The notes: generated from the sequence alone by a model not told the origin. Shown: positions 1 through 11,532, numbered from the stretch's first letter. The stretch is 64,000 nt of DNA from Lepidonotus clava (GCA_936440205.1 OW387133.1:11684001-11748000); one strand, 5' to 3'. Numbers and translations: made by a program.

Positions 1-2250
1 CTCCGGTCACCGTGGAGGATGGAACTCCGGTCACCGTGGAGGTGAAAAAGGCAAAGAAAAAGAAGAGTAAGCATACTGCGGTCGCCATGGAAGATAGAAA
101 TCCAGTCGCCATGAAGGTAAAAAAAGTAAAGAAAAAGAAGAGTAAGCATACTGCTGTCACCATGGAGGATAGAAATCCAGTCGCCATGAAGGTAAAAAAG
201 GCAAAGAAAAAGAAGAGTAAGGATGGAACTCCGGTCACCGTGGAGGATGGAACTCCGGTCGCCGTCGAGGATGGAACTCCGGTCACCGTGGAGGATGGGA
301 CTCCGGTCGCTGTCGAGGATGGAACTCCGGTCACCGTGGAGGATGGGACTCCGGTCGCCGTGGAGGATGGAACTCCGGTCACCGTGGAGGATGGAACTCC
401 GGTCACCGTGGAGGATGGGACTCCGGTCGCTGTCGAGGATGGAACTCCGGTCACCGTGGAGGATGGGACTCCGGTCGCCGTCGAGGATGGAACTCCAGTC
501 ACCGTGGAGGATGGGACTCCGGTCGCCATGGAGGATGGAACTCCGGTCGCCGTGGAGGATGGGACTCCGGTCGCTGTCGAGGATGGAACTCCGGTCACCG
601 TGGAGGATGGGACTCCGGTCGCCGTGGAGGATGGAACTCCAGTCACCGTGGAGGATGGGACTCCGGTCGCCGTGGAGGATGGAACTCCAGTCACCGTGGA
701 GGATGGAACTCCGGTCGCTGTCGAGGATGGAACTCCGGTCACCGTCGAGGATGGAACTCCAGTCACCGTGGAGGATGGGACTCCGGTCGCCGTGGAGGAT
801 GGAACTCCAGTCACCGTGGAGGATGGAACTCCGGTCGCCGTCGAGGATGGAACTCCGGTCACCGTGGAGGATGGGACTCCGGTCACCGTGGAGGATAGAT
901 GCCGGTCACCGTGGAGGATGGAACTCCGGTCACCGTGGAGGATGGAACTCCAGTCACCGTGGAGGATGGGACTCCGGTCACCGTGGAGGATGGGACTCCG
1001 GTCGCTGTCGAGGATGGAACTCCGGTCACCGTGGAGGATGGGACTCCGGTCGCTGTCGAGGATGGAACTCCGGTCACCGTGGAGGATGGGACTCCGGTCG
1101 CTGTCGAGGATGGAACTCCGGTCACCGTGGAGGATGGGACTCCGGTCGCTGTCGAGGATGGAACTCCGGTCACCGTGGAGGATGGGACTCCGGTCGCTGT
1201 CGAGGATGGAACTCCAGTCACCGTGGAGGATGGGACTCCGGTCGCTGTAGAGGATGGAACTCCGGTCACTGTCGAGGATGGAACTCCGGTCGCCGTGGAG
1301 GATGGAACTCCGGTCGCCGTGGAGGATGGAACTCCGGTCGCTGTCGAGGATGGAACTCCGGTCGCCGTGGAGGTTCCTGTTTCCCACACTCCCATGGAGG
1401 TAAGTTTATGTTAAGTAGCAAATCCAAATGTTATGTAATATAAAACATATGAAACAGATATAATAAACAATATATTTAACTTAAACCTTAGAATAATAAT
1501 AAGTTGTTAAGAAATACACTAGCGTATAATCTATAGCTGTCAGGGTGAATGTCAATGTGTTGAATAGTAATGTTTTGCATTAGAATGAGGAGCATCATAT
1601 ATGTAGGCATGTACAATATTATATGATTTATTTTAAGTGGGATGACGATGCAGACTTGATACAGGCCTTGGCTGAGGTAGACATGACTACAGATGAACAG
1701 CAGTACCCTGATGGTGTTACGTCTGCAGCAGAAGAAATGCATTACAGAGAAGCCGCCACAGGTATGTTTTAAAAGAATTGAGCATTTAATAAGTAAACCA
1801 TACTGTCTATAAAATATGAAATAATAGCAAAACTAGACTTGATAAAATTCAAATTTCTAATTCATCAGGAAGTAATTAAATGATTTTTTTTGCTGAATGT
1901 GTATGATTAACTTGTAGGTTCTGGAGGACGAGTCCGAGATGTCGGTAGACTGTAGCAACCAGTACAAAACACTGTCCGTTGAAAAAGGCGACATGGTTGT
2001 TGCTGCCTTCAGTAAGAAGAGATGGTATGTGGCCAGCGTACTTCGTGTGAAGAAAAATAACGTAAAGTTGTCCTTCATGAAACCCTGTCGAGGTCGGTGG
2101 AAGTGGGCCCAGCCTGATGAGGGATATGTGGAGAAGTCGGCTGTACTGATGAGAGTCTCAACTCTCACAAAAAGTGGGAAGATGTTTGTCTTAAAGGATG
2201 GGGAGAAAGAGGAGGCACAGCGACTCTTTAATCAGTATATTGCAAAGTAG
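1..2250 (+). CDS. Unrecognised gene, 3' part: octad-repeat exon plus reader-like C-terminal domain
   Basis: Three exons are visible: about 1-1399 (donor GTAAGT), 1638-1761 (donor GTATGT) and 1918-2250 (stop 2248-2250). The gene is open at the left edge. The first exon begins with lysine-rich KKAKKKKSK blocks (nuclear-type), then about 48 copies of an eight-residue EDGTPV(T/A)V unit. The second exon encodes an acidic WDDDADLIQALAEVD stretch. The last encodes about 110 residues with GDMVVAAFSKKRWYVASVL, then RGRWKWAQPDEGYV, resembling the small beta-barrel reader-like domain at the C-terminus of many uncharacterised invertebrate proteins. A 1-nt slip in the repeats near 895 and a phase mismatch between exons 1638-1761 and 1918-2250 mean that the model is incomplete, the assembly has indels, or the gene is decaying. 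Possible poly(A) signal AATTAAA near 2331. Function unknown; a chromatin role is only inferred. Confidence 0.5.
222..1370 (+). repeat. 24-bp coding minisatellite (octad VNTR)
   Basis: About 48 tandem copies of a 24-bp unit of the form GATGGAACTCCGGTCACC plus GTGGAG, alternating with a GTCGCC/GTCGCT version. In the main frame it reads EDGTPVTV or EDGTPVAV. All three forward frames and at least one reverse frame are open over long stretches; the reverse frame reads GVPSSTVT repeats from 1395 to 883. Variants are shared between neighbouring units, as expected from unequal exchange. Confidence 0.95.
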
Positions 2251-2560
2251 ATTATAACATTTTTGCAAAGAAGAGTTGCCCAGTTAATTCTACTATCATG
2301 TCACAAGACAATATCTGATTACGACTGTGGAAATTAAAGATTTTTAAGTTGTATGTAAGAGTGCGTGGTTTTTTGTAAGAATGGGTGGTAACCATCCGGT
2401 TATAGTGAGTTTAAGAAATGAATCTTATCAAAATACAATCTTAATTATGAAAAAGAACATACTTATAAGTAATTAGAATTAAGTAAAAAACAGATAGAAA
2501 CATTGAACAAAAAGTTATTGATGTAATAATGAGATTAATAATTCGGGTAATAGTGGGTGG
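2251..2560. other. 3' flank with degenerate satellite-motif copies
   Basis: Non-coding stretch after the stop of the first gene. It holds a possible poly(A) signal and weak copies of the motif GTAAGAGTGGGTGAC (near 2358, 2376 and 2548) that punctuates the neighbouring satellite. No gene seen. Confidence 0.6.
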
Positions 2561-4954
2561 GTGAGCGGCCGTAAGAGTGGGTGACTTTAGATGAATTACC
2601 ATTGTGGTCGGTTGCTATGGGAATTTCTTCAAACTACATAGGTTTTTAATGATAGATATGAAGAAGGAACATGGGCCGTACGATTTAAAGCCAAAATAAT
2701 GCATAAGGATACAAGAATTAAGTAGAAGGGGACGGGATAAAAGTGGAACGTGAAACGTTTGAAACGATACGACACAGACATAAGGGGAAATGGTTTATCA
2801 ATTATGAAAACTAAAGGTTCATATGGCATGAGAAGAAGGGCAAGACCGTTCCAGTGCGTAATATGGCGAAAGAAGAACTCAAAAACGTTTAAAATTATCA
2901 TTTTATACCATCTACGTTGATACGTATGCAGTGGGCTGGATGCATGTAAGAGTGGGTGAGCGGCCCTAAGAGTGGGTGACTTTAGATGAATTACCATTGT
3001 GGTCGGTTGCTATGGGAATTTCTTCTAACTACATAGGTTTTTAATGATAGATATGAAGAAGGAACATGGGTCGTACGATTTAAAGCCAAAATAATACATA
3101 AGGATACAAGAATTAAATAGAAGGGGACGGGATAAAAGTGGAACGTTAAACGTTTGAAACGATACGACACAGACATAAGGGGAAATGGTTTATCAATTAT
3201 GAAAACTAAAGGCTCATATGGCATGAGAAGAAGGGCAAGACCGTTCCAGTGCGTAATATGGCGAAAGAAGAACTCAAAAACGTTTAAAATTATCATTTTA
3301 TACCATCTACGTTGATACGTATGCAGTGGGCTGGATGCATGTAAGAGTGGGTGAGCGGCCGTAAGAGTGGGTGACTTCAGATGAATTACCATTGTGGTCG
3401 GTTGCTATGGGAATTTCTTCAAACTACATAGGTTTTTAATGATAGATATGAAGAAGGAACATGGGCCGTACGATTTAAAGCCAAAATAATGCATAAGGAT
3501 ACAAGAATTAAATAGAAGGGGACGGGATAAAAGTGGAACGTGAAACGTTTGAAACGATACGACACAGACATAAGGGGAAATGGTTTATCAATTATGAAAA
3601 CTAAAGGCTCATATGGCATGAGAAGAAGGGCAAGACCGTTCCAGTGCGTAATATGGCGAAAGAAGAACTCAATAACGTTTAAAATTATCATTTTATACCA
3701 TCTACGTTGATACGTATGCAGTGGGCTGGATGCATGTAAGAGTGGGTGAGCGGCCGTAAGAGTGGGTGACTTTAGATGAATTACCATTGTGGTCGGTTGC
3801 TATGGGAATTTCTTCTAACTACATAGGTTTTTAATGATAGATATGAAGAAGGAACATGGGTCGTACGATTTAAAGCCAAAATAATACATAAGGATACAAG
3901 AATTAAATAGAAGGGGACGGGATAAAAGTGGAACGTGAAACGTTTGAAACGATACGACACAGACATAAGGGGAAATGGTTTATCAATTATGAAAACTAAA
4001 GGCTCATATGGCATGAGAAGAAGGGCAAGACCGTTCCAGTGCGTAATATGGCGAAAGAAGAACTCAAAAACGTTTAAAATTATCATTTTATACCATCTAC
4101 GTTGATACGTATGCAGTGGGCTGGATGCATGTAAGAGTGGGTGAGCGGCCGTAAGAGTGGGTGACTTCAGATGAATTACCATTGTGGTCGGTTGCTATGG
4201 GAATTTCTTCTAACTACATAGGTTTTTAATGATAGATATGAAGAAGGAACATGGGTCGTATGATTTAAAGCCAAAATAATACATAAGGATACAAGAATTA
4301 AATAGAAGGGGACGGGATAAAAGTGGAACGTGAAACGTTTGAAACGATACGACACAGACATAAGGGGAAATGGTTTATCAATTATGAAAACTAAAGGCTC
4401 ATATGGCATGAGAAGAAGGGCAAGACCGTTCCAGTGCGTAATATGGTGAAAGAAGAACTCAATAACGTTTAAAATTATCATTTTATTCCATCTACGTTGA
4501 TACGTATGCAGTGGGCTGGATGCATGTAAGAGTGGGTGATTGGTCATAAGAGTGGGTGACTTCAGAGGATTACCATTGTGGTCGGTTGCTATGGGAATTT
4601 CTTCTAACTACATAGGTTTTTAATGATAGATATGAAGAAGGAACATGGGTCGTACGATTTAAAGCCAAAATAATACATAAGGATACAAGAATTAAATAGA
4701 ACAGAGTGGGTTAAAAGTGGAAAGTGAAACGTTTGAAACGATACGACGTAGATAGAAGGGCATATGGTTTATTAATTATCAATACTAAAGCGTGACATCG
4801 CCTGAGAAGAAGGGCAAGACCGTTCCAGTGCGTAATATGGCGAAAGAAGAACTCAAAAACGTTTGAAATTATTATTTTATAGCATCTACGTTGATACGTA
4901 TGCAGTTCGCTGGAAGCATGTAAGAGTGGGTGAGCGGCCGTAAGAGTGGGTGAC
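2561..4954. repeat. 395-bp satellite, six tandem copies, dimeric higher-order structure
   Basis: Monomers start at about 2561, 2956, 3351, 3746, 4141 and 4536, a period of 395 bp (394 for the last). Each starts with GTGAGCGGCCGTAAGAGTGG. Diagnostic bases alternate: copies 1 and 3 share CTTCAAACTAC, GGGCCGTA and GCATAAGG, whereas copies 2, 4 and 5 share CTTCTAACTAC, GGGTCGTA and ACATAAGG. Copies 1-2 and 3-4 are therefore two near-identical 790-bp dimers. Copy 6 is the most diverged. The minus strand carries an open frame of about 122-133 codons in each of the first five copies; because the copies are nearly identical this is not independent evidence of coding. Confidence 0.95.
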
Positions 4955-5925
4955 TAGAATTCACCCACTATTACGAGAATATAAAAAAAAATGTAAGAGT
5001 GGGTGACAAATTTTTAGACACAAAATTTAGAAAGAAGGGTATAGAAAATAGCTATAAACTATATACCAAGAGAAAGCCCATTCCCTGGGCTTTCCAAAGC
5101 AGTTGGATTAAAGAAAATCGGTCCATAAACTTTTTCACAAATGGTAGTGGAACAAGGTCATGTTTTTGCATTGGGTAAAAAACGGTTTTTGATGAAAAAT
5201 TAAAGGGATGATATCAGGATTAAAAAGAAAGAAAGAACAATAATTGTTGTACATTATGCACGGTCTATGATGTGACTTGAGAAACAAGTCGAAAAAAATG
5301 GTGCCAAACTATTATAATTATGAAATCACAGGGTGTTTATGTCCAGAAAATGCAAAATCACCCACTCTTACATGTGAAAAAGTACTTCCCACTTCAAGGA
5401 CAGCTCACAGACTGAATTTTCATAAGTTATGTTCCCAAAAGTCTTGAGGAAACCCCCAAACCCTCTGGAACATTAGTCTAAAATATCTAAGCCATAGAAT
5501 GAATTTAAAATTTGGGACCTCAAAAATCGATTTGTAACCCAAATCTGAGAGTTGACCTTATATTCTACTCTAAATAACCAATACTGCAAAATAACAAGTT
5601 AATTACCGGAGAATTTCCTTAACATAGTTACCAGTACCGGGCACTAATAACAATTCTTCAGTGGAAATCTTAAAATATGATTAATGATAACTCCATGTGG
5701 GCAAGTGAAACTTTGATCTGGGCTAAAGCAAAGATAGGAGCCAGCGGAGTAGCGGACAAAATAGATTACCGATTACCGTTTATAAAACAAAAACAGCCAA
5801 CTTAGGCATAACTATCCATTTTCCATGTACGCTGTTTTGCCCTCGTCAACAAAGCATCATGCATATGCAAGCTATGTATTCTTTGATTTCAATATTTTCT
5901 GTTAGAAAAAAGGCAATGCACATAC
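4955..5925. other. Satellite edge and intron-like sequence, no gene seen
   Basis: The satellite punctuation motif recurs near 4993 and, inverted, near 4962 and 5348, so the repeat unit or its parent element may run to about 5370. The rest is AT-rich and unremarkable. I looked on the minus strand for the JmjC exons expected after 5926 and found none. Confidence 0.5.
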
Positions 5926-8900
5926 TTGAAGAACTTGTCTAACTTGACGGGGTGGAGCAGACACTCTAGCAGGCGCTTGGCCTCCTCCTGACTGTCGTAC
6001 ATGTAGGGCAGCGAGCTGTCTCGGTCTGACGGGTGATCAGGGAGGGGCTCCGTCCGCTCCCGGGCGTTCTTGTCATGGGACAACACGCCCGACGTCTGGA
6101 GAACACAAGCACACAGGTTTAACAGTGATTAGGTCAGAATATACAAAATGTGACAGTGGAGCATTCTTTATTTAATCAAACTGGCCTCACCTCCAGTCAA
6201 ATGCGCCATTTTCATTACATTTCATACTGAATATATTCTAAAAGAATTAATGCGCATTACTTTCACTATTAATGCGCAAGTTAAAGATTTGATGCGTCCA
6301 GGGCGCATGGCGCGGCCCTAACCTATTAAATGGTTCAACGTCATGTATACGTAGGCAACATGTGGCCAGAGGCAACTTGTGGGACCCAAAGGTGGGAGAC
6401 ATTGATACAATGCAAATTCTATTTTTTCTTCATTACGTATATTGAAGTTTTCATAACATTAGTTTGATACTAGTATTATTCTCCGACGTTACAAATAAAA
6501 CTAATCTGCTACATAGTTCCATAAATCTTTATTTTACGATTTAATCACTCAGCGACGTACCTAAGTGATTTACGTGGATGTCTGAAACCCCTTAAAATCA
6601 TAACTTGGTCAAAATTATAAGCTGGAATCCTTTCAGATCTAGCTTGAACTCTACTAAATTTTAGCCCCTCAGAACTGATTTACTTCGGGCTGGGTAAGGC
6701 TTGTCATTGGTTATTGACTTTCGTGTTCTATAGTGAGAAACTATCTTTTTACGTGCAGAAAATTATAGTCTACTGTTTGATGCTATCGATCCGGGCATAT
6801 TGACGACATACTATAGTTACCCATGCATTTAGCTCTACAAAACAAAAATCAATGCAAACTGAAATAGAAAACGTGTGATCATCCAAAAAGAGGGCAGACT
6901 ATATTAAAACTTGCCATGGCGATGTTTAGTTTTGGTTGAAAAAAATACTCGAAACCCAATACCACAAAATATCAAAATCTACAACTACCATACTTACACC
7001 TAAATCTATGGTCTTGCACGACTGGGATACAGTCTGGAGTAAAACAGTCTAGTTAACATACTGTCCTTGAATTCAGTCATGCAGTTTCAAGAAATCAAAT
7101 TCAATCTGTTTTTTTCCCGTCAAAGGTTTGACAACAGCCGTTATACATCATATTCCTTTTCAACTTAAATCTCAGATTTCAATCAATTTATCAAACCTGA
7201 CCTCTATGCTCACTGGGGTTTCCGATTTAATAGACAATAATATATAATATTCGCATCTTCCCAATGATATAGCTTAATCCTAACGTACCGAAATAGGAGA
7301 GTTCAAAACGATGACTTACTAAGTAAAGCACCTAATGTCTAAAACTCTTACCCGTACTCCCCTCTGGGGACTTGGCGTGGCGCTACCCGCACTCAGCCTC
7401 CTCCGTTTGGCCGGTCGGGGTGGGGCGGTGTCCGACTCGTCTATACTGGACTGTCGGCTTGTCTTTGACGTGGACGGGGTCCGCTGCACCTGGTCGTGGG
7501 CTCCACCTCTCTTAGATGGCTGATGATAACATGACACACTTAGTGGATGAGGAAAATACACCATAACAAATCACAAATGCAACAACCTTCATTAAACTCA
7601 TATAAATCTTTACGTATCACCGTTATAACCTTTCGAAGTGAGAACAACGGTTGCATAATTGTTTGTTCAACTCAATTCTCCCAACCACGGATAGCCAATT
7701 TCTTGAGTTGAACCTGCAGGTTAGCATAAAACTGGATGCATTCTGGGAAATGTGTCGACAAAACCCAAGGCTTAACTATACAAATTTTCATGAATTGTGT
7801 CATTATTTGAAGAGAAACATTATGAAAAATTAGCCATCCTTACTTTTGAATTAGTATCCATATACATTTAATATTTCCTGAGTTGTTTGAGAATTGATTC
7901 ACTGTAGATGGATATATAACAATTATTTGATTATTTCCTATAGGTTTCCCATGGGTTTTGTCGACAAAATCAGCCAAAATTAACCTGCAGGTGCTTAAAA
8001 TACTGTAAATCAGCTATCCGTGGTAGGGAGAATTATACCAGTTTGGGGTTATGGTCCGAAAAATTAAACTCTAATAACAAGTAACATATGCTTTCCATTG
8101 GCGAATTATAATTACCTGTCTTTGGTTCACAGGCGGTATTTCTACACTTTTGGCCGACCTCTGAGAAGCCCTTTTCGGTGGTACCGGCGGGGTCATGTCC
8201 CTTTTTGAAGAACGCTGACTCGCCCTCTTGGGAGGCAGCGGAGGCGTCGACTCACGATCTGATCCGTTCATTTGACCTTGGGAGCCTGATGAAGAGATCC
8301 TGCTGTCCCTCTTTGGAACGGGTGGTTTACTCGTGTTCGGTACTTGAATAGCTGCATTTAAGGAACCAGACTTAAGTCAGTCATCCTAATATAGTATTGA
8401 CGAGATTATAAGTAGAATTTTATGCATCTCAAAACTAGCATTAACACAGCGATTGACTTATTACGATGTGATAATTATTTTTTTACACTGATTTAATGAA
8501 GTACGTTTATAATATATGATCTTGAAAAAAAAGCTTAGAGGTAAACGTACAGATGTTTTTGGAGTCAACATTACATAAACATATTTTTTTCAAAATGTAA
8601 GCACAAACATTCTAAATTGAAACAAGATAAGTGTCCAAGTATCTATATCACAAATGACTGACGCCATGCAGAAACATTAAGTCAAATAATATGTGTGAAA
8701 CATTGAAACTAAGGTTTAGATAGCTGAGAGGAAGATGGATGTATCGGACAATAAAATAATATAAAAATTTCTGATGTATACCTGGATTGGATTTAAGTGG
8801 TAAGTTGTAGTTGATGTTGACCATACTGCCCTTGGGACGCAGTGATTTCAACGTTACATTGCCGTTACTGAGTGCTGCTAGCGGACTCTGGACTGCTGAG

Positions 8901-9896
8901 TCGGGCAGAAACGAGGGTCTGGACCCAGACTTCTTGGCCGATTTCAATAGTTTCTGTAATATAAGTAACGCGATATTCCTATTTTCTATATATCTACTTT
9001 CAAATGTCTCAAACAATATAGCTTATGGTCAAAGAAAAGATATAATTTGTACAGATTTAGCACTGCTCCAATCTAGAATGTGATGTCATGAGATATTCTA
9101 TCATTTTCATAATATCAAAAGTTAACCTGGATGAAGCCTCAGGTATATCAACTAAATGAATTATCACAAAATTTAGAGTTTTAATTTCTATGATAGATAT
9201 AATATATCAGTGCACAACCTGTCGAAGTATGTGTTAAGCATTTCTTAAACGATTGAAAATTTGATGCATGTAGTTCGTTCGAATTTATACTAACCTTAAC
9301 CTTTTTCATCTCAGTTTTCTGTCTTTTCTTTTCGGCCTTTTCAGCACTGGACAGCTTACTAGACAGAGAAAACTTGCTGCCCGTGGAGCTTTTACTGGAG
9401 ATGGATGTCAGACTGGTCTCTCGACTGTTGGTGGGCGTCGTGACCGGAGTGGTCGAGGCACTCGCTGACCGCTTCCCATATTTCTTACTTTCAAACCCAT
9501 CTGGACTCACTGCTCCTACGTCCGTGAGACTGGTTGCCTGAGTTAAATGTTAGAGAGAAAACGGTTATTTATGTTGTGTTTATACGTGTCTATAACATTT
9601 TCGATGAAGGTATACACAAACAGTCAGGGTTCATTATATTCATATTTCGGTAACAACCGATAAACCCTTCTTTCTGAATACCATGTAAATATCATTTTGC
9701 CTATTCGTTAGTTGGTATGGAAGAGTTGGAGCAAGAAACGTTTTACGTTAGCATCTTGATACATTTATCTGTATTTTGATGTATGCAAGCAGATGACAGA
9801 ATGTTCAAATACATTAAACTTTTTTTTAAAGGTAACATACCTTTCGTCCACGGAAAATTGCAAATGCTGACACCTTTTTTCCTCTGGTGGACATTT
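5926..9896 (-). CDS. NO66/RIOX1-like ribosomal oxygenase, N-terminal half only
   Basis: Six exons in phase on the minus strand: 9896-9841 (ATG 9894-9892), 9537-9295, 8953-8782, 8351-8116, 7519-7352 and 6095-5926, giving about 347 residues. The protein starts MSTRGKKVSAFAIFRGRK, continues as a basic Ser/Pro-rich disordered region with a duplicated PPxPPKRASQRS motif and a PAKRRR nuclear signal, and ends in EEAKRLLECLLHPVKLDKFF. That last block matches the segment just before the JmjC domain of NO66-type proteins (2-oxoglutarate/iron histidyl hydroxylases of a ribosomal protein, nucleolar). The final donor GTATGT implies further exons to the left, but only satellite and an opposite-strand gene lie there. 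The family call rests mainly on this block; MINA/RIOX2 is less likely because it lacks a long N-terminus. Confidence 0.6.
6198..6322. repeat. Dispersed GCGCC/GCGCAT repeat, copy 1
   Basis: Sequence rich in ATGCGCAT and ending GGCGCATGGCGCGGCCCTAA. Related copies lie at about 10828-11010 and 30468-30640, the last two in opposite orientation to each other. Probably a short non-autonomous element, sitting in an intron of the NO66-like gene. Confidence 0.5.
7674..8034. mobile_element. MITE family A, copy 1 (CCACGGATAGC ends)
   Basis: A 361-bp element whose ends are 22-bp inverted repeats with one mismatch (left AATTCTCCCAACCACGG, then ATAGC). Inner palindromic parts (ACCTGCAGGTTA, TTTGTCGACAAAA) make most of it foldback. 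It lies in an intron of the NO66-like gene. Relatives at 52418-52754 and 21558-21932. No coding capacity. Confidence 0.8.
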
Positions 9897-10089
9897 CTGG
9901 AAAAGATTTAATTGGGAAACACTATAAAGATTATATTTGTGGGTGAAATGCTGTTTTATGTTGTAGTCTATCTCCTCTTTCTATTGTGACCTACCGGCTG
10001 ACACCGCGCAGAAGTACCGTTTTTGTTTTTTCTTTTTCTGAATCCTATCATTAATGTTCGGTCACCAAGGAATGCCACCCAGGGTTTTC

Positions 10090-10260
10090 CCAAGAGGAAA
10101 TATAAAGCTGGTTGTTTTAATTATTGTGAATCTATGATTTTCAAGCTGGTCACAAATTTCTTTCTGACTGAATTAATATTCGAATTTCTAAATATTTCAA
10201 TATATCTTTGACCAGCTTAGGGACATTAAAGCTGGTCGATCAGAATTTAAAGCTGGTCGG
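10090..10260. repeat. Short AGCTGGTC-spaced repeat
   Basis: The word AAGCTGGT(C/T) recurs about four times within 170 bp (near 10107, 10143, 10229 and 10250), in both direct and near-palindromic settings. It is in the 5' intron of the NO66-like gene. Nature unknown. Confidence 0.35.
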
Positions 10261-10447
10261 CACAGCCAGATATAATTGTAATATCAGTCAGACTCATTTA
10301 TTACTATATTATGTTACCTTTTAGTGCTCATATAGGGTGCCCATGCTTTTTCAGAAAAAAAAAAGACCTTTATAATACCAGAGGGAAACATGTTAAAATA
10401 GTTTTACCAAACTTTAGGGTGATACAAGTTTAGTAGTTAAGAGTTTA

Positions 10448-10714
10448 ACACAGGGCGATACAAACCTGGGTGATAACCAGCTCTGTATTGCCCTGTAGGT
10501 CATGTAACAAAATAACACCGGGAGCTGGGTCCCGAGGCCACAGGTATACCGCATTAGGGAGAGAGCCCAGTGGGCGCCGCCATATTGGACAATAGGGAGT
10601 CCTGATTGGCTGATAAGGACCGCTTGTCCACCCACAGGCAGTGGCGCCAAAAATGTACGCATGCGCAGACCAGGACTCCCGAATCCGGTATATCAGGTTT
10701 GTATCGCCCTGTGT
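10448..10714. mobile_element. MITE family C, 21-bp perfect terminal inverted repeats
   Basis: A 267-bp element beginning ACACAGGGCGATACAAACCT and ending with its exact reverse complement (21 bp perfect). A solo end (GTATCGCCCTGTGT) sits at about 11277-11290. The interior (GCATGCGCAGACCAGGACTC and neighbours) recurs, diverged, at 62060-62245 in a GINS1 intron. Confidence 0.8.
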
Positions 10715-10827
10715 GAGGCCAGGGCCTGAAGGGCCGGCCGAGGGCTGATATTGGAGTCCCAGCTTGGGGTGATAACTGCCTGAGTACTCCCTTTGAGGTT
10801 GGTTATGGATTTATTAAACCTTTTCCA

Positions 10828-11010
10828 GTGAAAATGTTAGGGCTGCGCCATGCGCCCTGGGCGCATTAAAATTTTAAAAGGCACATTGATTATGAGATCA
10901 ATGCGCCCATGGAACATTAAGAATTCTAATTTAGTTGAAATGTACCAAAAATCACATATTACAGTGAGATATGTCGAAATAAATTTGATAGAGAGTGCGC
11001 CATTGTCGCA
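10828..11010. repeat. Dispersed GCGCC/GCGCAT repeat, copy 2
   Basis: Begins AGTGAAAATGTTAGGGCTGC and continues GCCATGCGCCCTGGGCGC. The opposite-strand copy at 30468-30640 ends with the reverse complement of this start, so the family boundary is well defined on this side. Confidence 0.55.
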
Positions 11011-11307
11011 TTATAAGTTTTGCTAACATTATCACTGCTTTTCTGTTAGATCTGAGCTCCCAAAGAAGGTGCACAGCAATCAGTGATGGTGGGGCTGTGA
11101 TGCTGCACATTCTTTTCTTTTATGTTTTTTCATATAACTCTTTTGATATTCATCAAATCCACAAACAGTAAACAAGTAAAATGTAGCTGGGACCATTGTG
11201 CAGATAATGCATGTTAGATTTTTTATTTCTTAATGATTTCATTTTTTATGAATTTTAGAAAAATAAAAAGTTTCTGTATCGCCCTGTGTCAAACCTGTGC
11301 TCAACGC

Positions 11308-11532
11308 AGGGCTTGACAAATCGATTTGAAACCTGGTTGCCCACTGGGCAACTTGAGCCCAGAATTAGTTACCCAGCTACAAAATGTGGTTGCCCAGTAA
11401 CGTTTGAAGAGAATGATGTAAAATGACATAGATGGGAGTAACGGATTTGTGTGTCTGTTAATGCCAGCACTACCACACCAAGTGACCAAGTTTGGTGGTC
11501 CTGGGCCACTGGACACCCGATTTGTCAAGGCC
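11308..11532. mobile_element. MITE family D, copy 1 (GGGCTTGACAAAT ends)
   Basis: Starts AGGGCTTGACAAATCGATTT and ends with an approximate inverted copy (ATTTGTCAAGGCCT). A second copy with the same ends is at 56920-57110 in an ABHD12 intron. Short and non-coding. Confidence 0.65.

Noticed and set aside
883-1395. Minus-strand Ser/Thr/Pro repeat protein
   Set aside because: It is the reverse reading of the forward minisatellite exon, which has a good donor and coding neighbours.
2629-4547. Five near-identical minus-strand open frames of 122-133 codons, one per satellite monomer
   Set aside because: Copies are almost identical through recent amplification, so shared openness is not independent evidence; no splice sites, domain or promoter.
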